This document shows, one piece after another, positions 1-5,452 of a DNA stretch of 5,452 bases. The notes under the pieces were generated by a model. That model worked only from the letters and a program-made list of their open reading frames with translations. It had not been told where the DNA came from and did no database searches. The position numbers and the translations under genes are program-made. The stretch's first letter is position 1. Every line of letters begins with the position of its first letter. The stretch lies in NCBI GenBank assembly GCA_947311455.1, contig CAMZKY010000237.1:1-5452 (forward strand). The letters run 5' to 3'. The DNA comes from an uncultured Marinosulfonomonas sp. GTDB lineage: Bacteria > Pseudomonadota > Alphaproteobacteria > Rhodobacterales > Rhodobacteraceae.

Positions 1-1133
1 ACATCGGCCCCAACCATCGGCGCGATTTCGCGGGCCAGATTGGCGATACGGGTGATCCGTTCGGCCTGTGTGCCCAGTTTGTTGTGAAATGTCACATTTG
101 ACAGCTTTGACGCCATTTCCACCAAAGGCGTGCGTAGATCGTTTTCCCAAAAGAATTTGGCATCCGACAGGCGGGCAAACAGAACTTTCTGGTTTCCGGC
201 CAATATAGTAGCGCCGTTATCTGATGTTTCGCGATTGGCCACGGTGATAAATTTTTCGATGCGATCCGTCTTTGGGTTGCGCACACTAAAGAATTTCTGA
301 TGCTCTTTCATCGAGGTTTGCAGCACCTCGGGCGGCAGACCCAGAAAATCCTCGGCGATGTCGCCCATCAACACCACGGGCCATTCAACCAGCCCGGAAA
401 TTTCACCCAGTAAGCCTTTGTCTTCAACCACTTCTAAACCTTGCGCAAAGGCCTGATTGGTGGAATCGTTCCAAATGTGATCGGCGCGCTCTGAGGCGTT
501 TAAAATCACCTTAGCGGCGGCCAGCTTGGTGGAATAATCCTCAAATGACGTCACGCTAAACGCATCAGGCGCCATAAAGCGGTGGCCTTTGGTGCTGTCG
601 CCAGCCACAATTCCGTTGATTTCAAACGGCACAACACTGGCACCGGTTTCATCAGACAGAATACAAATGATCGAATGCAGTGGACGCACCCACCGCATTG
701 ATTCAGCACCCCAGCGCATTGATTTGGGCCATGGGAAATTGGCAATTGCACCCGCAAGAACCTCGCCCACAATATCCGCTGCAGGGCGGCCGGATTTGGC
801 AATCACCGCGTAATAAACTTGGCCTTTTTTCTCGTCGCGAATTTCCAGATCATCTACGGAAACACCTGCACCACGGCAGAACCCTTCCAATGCTTTTTCC
901 GGCGCACCAACACGCGGGCCTTTGCGCTCCTCTTTGGTGTCGGGGGATTGCGCCAGCATACCTTCAACGGACAACACCAAACGGCGCGGGGTGGAAAATG
1001 CACCGGCTGACGCGTAGGTCAAACCGGCCTCGACCAACCCGTTTGTAACCAGCCGTTTCAAATCATCCGCGGCTTTGCCTTGCATACGGGCGGGAATTTC
1101 TTCGGAGAAAATCTCGATCAACAGATCCGGCAT
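1..1133 (-). CDS. glyS: Glycyl-tRNA synthetase beta subunit, N-terminal part (runs off left edge)
   Basis: This is the beta chain of the bacterial alpha2beta2 class II glycyl-tRNA synthetase, which charges tRNA-Gly with glycine in the cytoplasm. I translated 377 codons from the ATG at 1133-1131 to the left edge with no stop. The protein opens with MPDLLIEIFSEEIPARMQ, a hallmark start of alphaproteobacterial GlyS. Other family-typical stretches are STPRRLVL near residues 44-51, MKEHQKFF at 275-282, VANRE at about 298-302, and a FARLSDAKFFWENDL segment further on. The family is usually about 690-750 residues, so roughly half is visible; the C-terminal tRNA-binding part lies outside. The start is supported by a purine-rich ribosome binding site 7 nt upstream, and the ATG follows the upstream stop after one base. 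It is the third gene after glyQ and the small membrane protein gene. Function is known from the family; identification is very secure. Confidence 0.97.
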   Translation of the reverse strand, partial: MPDLLIEIFSEEIPARMQGKAADDLKRLVTNGLVEAGLTYASAGAFSTPRRLVLSVEGMLAQSPDTKEERKGPRVGAPEKALEGFCRGAGVSVDDLEIRDEKKGQVYYAVIAKSGRPAADIVGEVLAGAIANFPWPKSMRWGAESMRWVRPLHSIICILSDETGASVVPFEINGIVAGDSTKGHRFMAPDAFSVTSFEDYSTKLAAAKVILNASERADHIWNDSTNQAFAQGLEVVEDKGLLGEISGLVEWPVVLMGDIAEDFLGLPPEVLQTSMKEHQKFFSVRNPKTDRIEKFITVANRETSDNGATILAGNQKVLFARLSDAKFFWENDLRTPLVEMASKLSNVTFHNKLGTQAERITRIANLAREIAPMVGAD

Positions 1134-1134
1134 C

Positions 1135-1659
1135 TTAGTTTCCTTCCGGTTTGGGGGGGCATCCGGCGGGGTTGACCTCGCCATCATAAACACGTTCGCC
1201 GCAGGAATTGATTTGCATCCACGCAAACCCGCGCCCGTCATCCATCACCGCGACCACGCGGTCAAATCCGTATTGCACATTGGCCTGACCCAGAAACGCC
1301 AAGGCGGTGCCGTCTTCAAGTGCGGCATCAATTTCAGCCGGATCAAAGCAGGAAAACCAGCTGGGGGTGGTTAACGGTTCGGCGTTGTCATAGGCGGTAT
1401 AGGTTTCTGACAAAAACGGGGTGCTGTGAATGGTGGTAAAACAGGCCCGATAGCGCAGGGGCGAGCTGTCGGCGTCAATGCCCTGAAAATTGTCAAACAC
1501 AATTTCCTCGCGCTGATCGGTGCCATACAGCGTCAGTTCAACGCGGCCCTGATCGGCGGGGATTTCCTCGTAATAGGCGTAAACCTGTTGGTAATACATG
1601 GCGATACCCGCCGCGAGCGCAATCATAACCAATCCAATTCCTAAAATCTTACCCTTCAT
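1135..1659 (-). CDS. Small single-pass membrane protein, DUF6446-like, between glyQ and glyS
   Basis: This gene encodes a predicted 174-residue protein of unknown function. Residues about 4-22 are a hydrophobic helix (after MKGK), followed by the tyrosine-rich QQVYAYYEEI. That suggests an N-terminal signal anchor with a periplasmic domain of about 150 residues. The domain is acidic and has four cysteines: one in RYRACF, one in WFSCFD, and two near the C terminus (INSCGE and PAGCPP). They could form disulfides outside the cytoplasm, which is inference. From memory the sequence resembles the DUF6446 family found beside glyQS in Rhodobacteraceae; I could not search to confirm it. I chose the ATG at 1659-1657 because it begins directly before the helix and has an AGGTGG-like site 8 nt upstream. 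An in-frame ATG at 1701 would add 14 polar residues and deepen the overlap with glyQ. The chosen start overlaps the glyQ end by 11 nt, and the stop is 1 nt before glyS. It has no visible catalytic motif. Confidence 0.87.
   Translation of the reverse strand: MKGKILGIGLVMIALAAGIAMYYQQVYAYYEEIPADQGRVELTLYGTDQREEIVFDNFQGIDADSSPLRYRACFTTIHSTPFLSETYTAYDNAEPLTTPSWFSCFDPAEIDAALEDGTALAFLGQANVQYGFDRVVAVMDDGRGFAWMQINSCGERVYDGEVNPAGCPPKPEGN
1141..1147 (-). promoter_or_regulatory. Ribosome binding site of glyS inside the preceding gene
   Basis: The coding-strand sequence GGAAGGA lies 7 nt before the glyS ATG. It falls within the last codons of the upstream small membrane protein gene (Pro-Glu-Gly-Asn-stop). 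Ribosomes terminating on that gene would sit directly over this site, which fits translational coupling. Confidence 0.7.
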
Positions 1660-2584
1660 GCGCCCACCCACCTGCATGCGTCTGCACAAAGGCATCGGCA
1701 CACATTTTGGTTAATGCGCGCACGCGGCCAATATAGGCCTGACGTTCGGTCACAGAAATCACTCCGCGCGCATCCAGCAGGTTGAACAAATGGCTGGCCT
1801 TGATCGCCTGATCATAGGCCGGATGCACCATCACAATGCGCGTGCCGGTTTTGGGATCATCATAGTCACGCCCCAGAATATCGGCGCAGGCGGCCTCTGC
1901 CTCCTCGAATTGTTTCAGCAGCACATCGGTGTTGGCCACATCAAAATTCCAGCGCGAATATTCCTGTTCGGTTTGTTTGAACACATCACCGTATTTCAGC
2001 GGGATCATCGCGTCGGGCGCATTATAGGGCATCTCCATCACATGATCGACGCCCAGAACATACATCGCCAGACGTTCCAGACCATAGGTTAATTCGCCAG
2101 TAACAGGCGCGCAATCATGGCCACCGACCTGTTGGAAATAGGTGAACTGGCTGACTTCCATACCGTCACACCACACTTCCCAGCCCAGCCCCCACGCGCC
2201 CAGCGTTGGCGATTCCCAGTCGTCTTCGACAAAACGGATATCGTGCATTTCCATATCAATGCCGATCGCCGCCAGACTGCCCAGATACAGCTCTTGCAAA
2301 TCGGGGGGTGAGGGTTTGATCACCACTTGATATTGGTAATAATGCTGTAACCGGTTCGGGTTTTCGCCATAGCGCCCGTCTGTGGGGCGGCGCGACGGCT
2401 GCACATAGGCCGCCGCCCACGATTTTGGCCCGAGCGAGCGCAAGGTTGTGGCCGGATGAAAGGTGCCCGCCCCCACTTCCATATCGTAAGGCTGCAAAAT
2501 CGCGCAGCCCTTATCGGCCCAGTAATTTTGCAGCCGCAGGATGATCTCCTGAAACGAGCGGGGTTTGGTGGTTTCAATGGTCAT
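1649..2584 (-). CDS. glyQ: Glycyl-tRNA synthetase alpha subunit
   Basis: This is the catalytic alpha chain of alpha2beta2 glycyl-tRNA synthetase. It activates glycine with ATP and, with the beta chain, aminoacylates tRNA-Gly. The 311-residue product is close to the roughly 300 residues usual for the family and appears complete. After a short leader, RSFQEIILRLQNYWADKGC (about 9-27) is the characteristic N-terminal block. Residues about 58-90 (AAYVQPSRRPTDGRYGENPN and the following HYYQYQVVIKPSP) form class II motif 2, and GELTYGLERLAMYV (163-176) contains the motif 3 arginine. No key residue looks missing. The ATG at 2584-2582 has a weak GGA-type site 7 nt upstream and begins just before the conserved block. 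It is the first gene of a glyQ - membrane protein - glyS operon, with a candidate promoter at 2625-2653. Its last 11 nt overlap the next gene. Confidence 0.98.
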   Translation of the reverse strand: MTIETTKPRSFQEIILRLQNYWADKGCAILQPYDMEVGAGTFHPATTLRSLGPKSWAAAYVQPSRRPTDGRYGENPNRLQHYYQYQVVIKPSPPDLQELYLGSLAAIGIDMEMHDIRFVEDDWESPTLGAWGLGWEVWCDGMEVSQFTYFQQVGGHDCAPVTGELTYGLERLAMYVLGVDHVMEMPYNAPDAMIPLKYGDVFKQTEQEYSRWNFDVANTDVLLKQFEEAEAACADILGRDYDDPKTGTRIVMVHPAYDQAIKASHLFNLLDARGVISVTERQAYIGRVRALTKMCADAFVQTHAGGWAHEG

Positions 2585-2624
2585 ATGCTGATCCGTTCCG
2601 TCGGGCGTTCTATCGGGTTGGCTT

Positions 2625-2653
2625 CAGATAAGCGGTGTTGATAGCGGGGTCAA
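2625..2653 (-). promoter_or_regulatory. Candidate sigma-70 type promoter of the glyQ operon
   Basis: Read on the minus strand, TTGACC (2653-2648) matches five of six bases of the TTGACA -35 box. After a 17-nt spacer comes TATCTG (2630-2625), which keeps the TAT of the -10 consensus. Alphaproteobacterial housekeeping promoters often have a strong -35 and a loose -10. Transcription would start near 2618, giving a leader of about 35 nt. The call rests on pattern matching only. Confidence 0.5.
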
Positions 2654-2675
2654 TTAGCCAGTTTATCAAATAGCC

Positions 2676-2685
2676 GCAATATTGC
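2676..2685. repeat. Perfect 10-bp palindrome GCAATATTGC
   Basis: A self-complementary decamer sits between the two divergent genes, 22 bp upstream of the candidate glyQ -35 box and 75 bp before the DUF805 start. One mismatch out on each side, the flanking C/G pair again matches. It has the size and position of a transcription factor operator, but I do not recognise a regulator, and AT-rich palindromes of this length occur by chance. Confidence 0.3.
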
Positions 2686-2746
2686 CGTAAACCTTACTGA
2701 ATTTTGCCAGATAGCTGTGTGAGACTTTAACCAATTACTAAAATAC

Positions 2747-2751
2747 AAGGA
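2747..2751 (+). promoter_or_regulatory. Ribosome binding site of the DUF805 gene
   Basis: AAGGA lies 8 nt before the ATG at 2760, a standard Shine-Dalgarno placement. It supports that ATG as the start. Confidence 0.75.
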
Positions 2752-2759
2752 TTCAAACG

Positions 2760-3392
2760 ATGGGCCCAATCAACGCAACAAAATCAGCACTTGGAAAATA
2801 CATCACCTTCAAAGGCCGCGCATCACGCTCGGAATACTGGTGGTTTGGACTGGTGCAGATATTTGTAATTCTTGGCGTTGCCGCCTTTGAAGCCAGACCA
2901 TTCTTAACGGAATTTGCACCAATTATAGATCGTGCAACAGACCTTGGCATATCGAGAGAACAGCGTGCACTGCTCATTCTCCAAACGTTTTTCAGTTTTT
3001 TCAAAATCTCGCTTGGCCTGTTTCTGTTCCTGATCCTACCAAATATATCGGTCACGGTTCGCCGCCTACATGATAGCAATTTAAAAGGGTGGTGGTACTT
3101 TGTTAGCCTAATTCCTTATATTGGTGGCTTTATCTTTTTATACCTGATGATGCGCAAATCACATGATGCGGGAAATCGTTTTGGCCCGTCTCCATTTGAT
3201 CCGTCAGCAACACCACCTGCGTCACCAGCACCGCACACACAAAATAAAAAACCCAAGGTGGTAAAAGTGCCAAAAATCGGCCCGCGCTTTGCCCGCAAAA
3301 GCAAACCCAAAGCCGGCAAAACCAAATATGCCGATCTGGTGCGCCCCCGTGCCCCACTCCATACGGGGCCAATGCACCACTCCGCCCAATAA
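2760..3392 (+). CDS. DUF805 family membrane protein with a lysine-rich C-terminal tail
   Basis: This is a 210-residue inner-membrane protein of the DUF805 (YhaH/YhaI-like) family, whose biochemical function is not established. The family signatures are clear: YITFKGRASRSEYWWF at 14-29, VTVRRLHDSNLKGWW at 98-112, and the closing NRFGP at 139-143. Predicted membrane helices are about 27-43, 70-94 and 112-131. After residue 143, where many family members end, there is an extra tail of about 67 residues. It has a Pro/Ala/Ser linker (144-160), a strongly basic stretch at 163-189 with ten Lys and two Arg, and a histidine-containing end. The tail could contact phospholipid headgroups or nucleic acid; this is inference. 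The start is fixed by an AAGGA site 8 nt upstream. It is transcribed alone, divergent from glyQ and convergent with the dehydrogenase gene, whose stop is 5 nt away. The neighbours do not reveal its role. Confidence 0.93.
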   Translation: MGPINATKSALGKYITFKGRASRSEYWWFGLVQIFVILGVAAFEARPFLTEFAPIIDRATDLGISREQRALLILQTFFSFFKISLGLFLFLILPNISVTVRRLHDSNLKGWWYFVSLIPYIGGFIFLYLMMRKSHDAGNRFGPSPFDPSATPPASPAPHTQNKKPKVVKVPKIGPRFARKSKPKAGKTKYADLVRPRAPLHTGPMHHSAQ

Positions 3393-3397
3393 ACGCG

Positions 3398-5452
3398 CTA
3401 CTGGCGCACACGCTGGCTGTTTGGATCATACATAGGGCGTAAAGACACATCAGCAGCAATGCGCGTGCCCGAAATATCAATCTCATAAGACGACGCCAGC
3501 ACATCCTCCGCCGTTTCGCCTTTGCATGGCACATAGCCTAGCCCCATCGCCGCGCCCAGATGATGCCCGTATGATCCGGATGACAGGTATCCGACAATCT
3601 CTCCATCGCGCGAAATAGGCTCGTTATGATATAACAACGGCTCAGGATCGCGCAGTTTAAATTGCAGCAAACGGGCATTCAGCCCGTTTTCCTTTTTCTT
3701 TAAAACCGCGTCCCGTCCAATAAATTCGGGCTTGTCTGTTTTCACAGCAAATCCAAGCCCTGCTTCAAGCACGTGATCTTCGCTTGTGATATCATGGCCA
3801 AAATGGCGAAAGCCTTTTTCGATCCGGCATGTGTCCATCATATGCATACCACAAAGTTTCAGATCAAGCGCGTGACCCGCTTCATGTATTACTTCAAAAA
3901 CATGGGCAGACATATCAGTAGGAATATAAATCTCCCATCCCAACTCCCCCACAAAAGACACACGATGCGCCCGTGCCATTCCCATGCCAATTTCGATCTT
4001 TTGCATGGTGCCAAACGGGTTTTCGGCATTGGAAAAATCATTCGGTGACACCATCTGCATCAATTTACGCGCATTTGGCCCCATCACCGCCAGCACACCT
4101 TCGCCCGCCGTCACATCGGTGATGACCGCATTGAATTCACCCAAATGACGGCGTAGCCATGTCTGATCGGCAAGGCGTGTACCCGACGGCGTAACCACCA
4201 GATAGGCCGTTTCGCTTAGGCGTGTGACGGTTACATCCGCCTCGATCCCGCCGCGCGGGTTCAGGAATTGCGTATAAACAATTTTGCCCACGGGCACTGA
4301 CATATCGGCCCCGCAAACGTGGTTTAAAAATGCCTCGGCATCGCGGCCTTCAATGCGGATTTTGCCGAAACTTGTCATATCATACATACCAACATTTTCA
4401 CGAACCGCGTGGTGTTCACGGGCGGAATTTTCAAACCAGTTCTGGCGCTTCCATGAATATTTATATTCGCGCTCCTGCCCCGCATCGGCAAACCAGTTGG
4501 CCCGCTCCCATCCCGCAGACTCGCCCATCACGCCGCCTTGATCCAGCAAATGCTGATGAAACGGCGAGCGCCGGATGCCGCGCGCTGTGGCCTTTTGACG
4601 AAACGGATAGTGATCCGCATATAGCAACCCCAAGGTTTCTTTGGAACGTTCAACAAGATAGCGCTGATTACCCTGAAACGGTTGCATACGTGAAATATCC
4701 ACATCCCCCAGATCAAAGGTTTTTTCGCCATCCTCCATCCACTGTGCCAATGCCATTCCGGCCCCACCCGCCGATTGAATCCCGATTGAATTAAACCCGG
4801 CCGCCACCCAGAAATTATCCAGCTCCGGCGCAAGGCCCAGATGATAGGCATCATCGGGGGTAAAGCTTTCCGGCCCATTGAAAAATGTATGGATGCCTGC
4901 GGTTTCTAACATTGGCATGCGGTTCACCGCCGCCTCAAGGATCGGCTCAAAATGGTCAAAATCCTCTGGTAGCTGATCAAATTCGAAATCTTTTGGAATA
5001 CCCTCCATGCCCCACGGCTTTGACACAGGTTCAAACGCACCCAGCATGATTTTTCCGGCTTCTTCCTTGTAATAGGCGCATTCATCCGGCACCCGCAGCA
5101 CTGGCAATTGTTCCAACCCCTTGATCGGCTCGGAAACAATGTAAAAATGCTCACAGGCTTGCAGCGGCACGTTTACGCCCGCCATTTCCCCCACTTCGCG
5201 CCCCCACATTCCGGCGCAATTGACCACATGATCAGCGGCGATAAATCCGCGATCCTCGTCAGTTTCCCATTCCACACCCGTGGCGCGACCGCCTTCAACC
5301 CGAACGGCACAAACCCGCACCCGCTCCTCTATTTGTGCGCCGCGCATTTTTGCGCCTTTGGCCAGCGCCAGCGCAATATTGGAAGGATCTCCCTGCCCGT
5401 CTTCGGGGATAAACACTCCGCCCACAACATCATCAATATTCAAATGCGGATA
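3398..5452 (-). CDS. FAD-dependent dimethylglycine/sarcosine dehydrogenase-like protein with GcvT module (N terminus beyond right edge)
   Basis: The visible 684 residues run in frame from the right edge to a TAG at 3400-3398. Family members are usually about 800-850 residues, so the N-terminal FAD-binding Rossmann motif and the flavin-linking histidine, if present, lie outside. Numbering from the edge, residues 1 to about 240 are the rest of the DAO-type oxidoreductase domain. They include HVVNCAGMW (75-83) and the late FAD motif AGFNSIGIQSAGGAG (218-232). A linker domain (FAO_M-like) follows to about 300. Then comes the GcvT-like tetrahydrofolate-binding module with GGIEAD (401-406), GELGWEIY (502-509) and RIEKGFRHFGHD (543-554), and a GcvT C-terminal barrel from about 590. 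Known relatives oxidatively demethylate dimethylglycine or sarcosine and transfer the formaldehyde unit to tetrahydrofolate. The family has many paralogues in roseobacters, so the substrate is uncertain. The TTG at 5443-5441 is an internal leucine, not the start. Confidence 0.93.
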   Translation of the reverse strand, partial: YPHLNIDDVVGGVFIPEDGQGDPSNIALALAKGAKMRGAQIEERVRVCAVRVEGGRATGVEWETDEDRGFIAADHVVNCAGMWGREVGEMAGVNVPLQACEHFYIVSEPIKGLEQLPVLRVPDECAYYKEEAGKIMLGAFEPVSKPWGMEGIPKDFEFDQLPEDFDHFEPILEAAVNRMPMLETAGIHTFFNGPESFTPDDAYHLGLAPELDNFWVAAGFNSIGIQSAGGAGMALAQWMEDGEKTFDLGDVDISRMQPFQGNQRYLVERSKETLGLLYADHYPFRQKATARGIRRSPFHQHLLDQGGVMGESAGWERANWFADAGQEREYKYSWKRQNWFENSAREHHAVRENVGMYDMTSFGKIRIEGRDAEAFLNHVCGADMSVPVGKIVYTQFLNPRGGIEADVTVTRLSETAYLVVTPSGTRLADQTWLRRHLGEFNAVITDVTAGEGVLAVMGPNARKLMQMVSPNDFSNAENPFGTMQKIEIGMGMARAHRVSFVGELGWEIYIPTDMSAHVFEVIHEAGHALDLKLCGMHMMDTCRIEKGFRHFGHDITSEDHVLEAGLGFAVKTDKPEFIGRDAVLKKKENGLNARLLQFKLRDPEPLLYHNEPISRDGEIVGYLSSGSYGHHLGAAMGLGYVPCKGETAEDVLASSYEIDISGTRIAADVSLRPMYDPNSQRVRQ

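Larger units (their letters stand above)
2585..2759. other. Divergent intergenic region between glyQ and the DUF805 gene
   Basis: This 175-nt gap separates two genes read outward and must hold both promoters. On the minus strand it contains a good glyQ promoter candidate. On the plus strand the only weak candidate I see is TTGCCA at 2704-2709 with TTTAAC at 2726-2731 (16-nt spacer); it is too poor to call. The right half is AT-rich and carries the DUF805 ribosome binding site. A 10-bp palindrome lies in the middle. The short space left for a glyQ leader (about 35 nt) excludes a T-box or large riboswitch. Confidence 0.7.

Noticed and set aside
680..1048. 122-codon plus-strand open frame opposite glyS
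   Set aside because: It is fully antisense to strongly conserved glyS coding sequence, and its product shows no recognisable domain.
1657..1701. Longer N terminus of the small membrane protein from the ATG at 1701
   Set aside because: It adds 14 polar residues before the signal anchor and overlaps glyQ by 53 nt; the ATG at 1659 sits right before the helix with a reasonable ribosome binding site.
2585..2759. T-box or glycine riboswitch controlling glyQ
   Set aside because: The predicted leader is only about 35 nt, and I see no specifier or aptamer-like paired structure; T-boxes on glyQS are typical of Firmicutes.
3351..3369. GCCCC-9 nt-GGGGC hairpin as a terminator
   Set aside because: The stem is only 5 bp, it lies inside DUF805 coding sequence, and no T-tract follows on either strand.
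3130..3534. 134-codon minus-strand open frame spanning the DUF805 3' end and the dehydrogenase 3' end
   Set aside because: It overlaps two clear genes in other frames and matches no family; DUF805 motifs firmly assign the plus strand here.
4330..4794. 154-codon plus-strand open frame opposite the dehydrogenase
   Set aside because: It is the shadow of a well-supported gene, has low-complexity composition and no recognisable motif.
5441..5443. TTG as the start of the dehydrogenase gene
   Set aside because: The frame stays open to the window edge (Tyr-Pro-His-Leu precede), and starting here would remove the FAD-binding domain, so this is an internal leucine codon.

Overview
The window looks like core chromosome of a Rhodobacterales alphaproteobacterium (Roseobacter-like). 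The evidence is the two-subunit glycyl-tRNA synthetase with typical alphaproteobacterial sequence, a small membrane protein between its subunits that I recall from Rhodobacteraceae, and a sarcosine/dimethylglycine dehydrogenase-type flavoprotein of a family abundant in marine roseobacters. Base composition looks fairly balanced, which is lower in GC than many cultured Rhodobacteraceae. The genus cannot be fixed from this stretch. I see no mobile element, CRISPR array, tRNA or rRNA.

Positions 1-2584 (minus strand) form a tight operon read right to left: glyQ (glycyl-tRNA synthetase alpha), a small membrane-anchored protein resembling DUF6446, then glyS (beta), which runs off the left edge. glyQ overlaps the small gene by 11 nt, and the small gene stops 1 nt before glyS, so all three are probably co-transcribed and translationally coupled. 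A plausible sigma-70 type promoter lies about 40 nt upstream of glyQ.

Positions 2585-2759 are a divergent intergenic region holding that promoter, a perfect 10-bp palindrome and the ribosome binding site of the next gene. Positions 2760-3392 (plus strand) encode a three-helix DUF805 membrane protein with an unusual lysine-rich C-terminal tail.

Positions 3398-5452 (minus strand) hold the C-terminal part, about 684 residues, of a large FAD-dependent dehydrogenase fused to a folate-binding GcvT-like module. It ends 5 nt from the stop of the convergent DUF805 gene. It is predicted to demethylate an N-methylated glycine derivative and pass the one-carbon unit to tetrahydrofolate. This touches glycine metabolism thematically, but the gene is not in the glyQS operon.

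Most of the window is ordinary housekeeping and catabolic sequence. The points most worth a second look are the uncharacterised membrane protein inserted in the synthetase operon, a C7 tract near its 3' end from which a +1 shift would read in frame into glyS, and the basic tail of the DUF805 protein. I found no convincing new multi-gene system.
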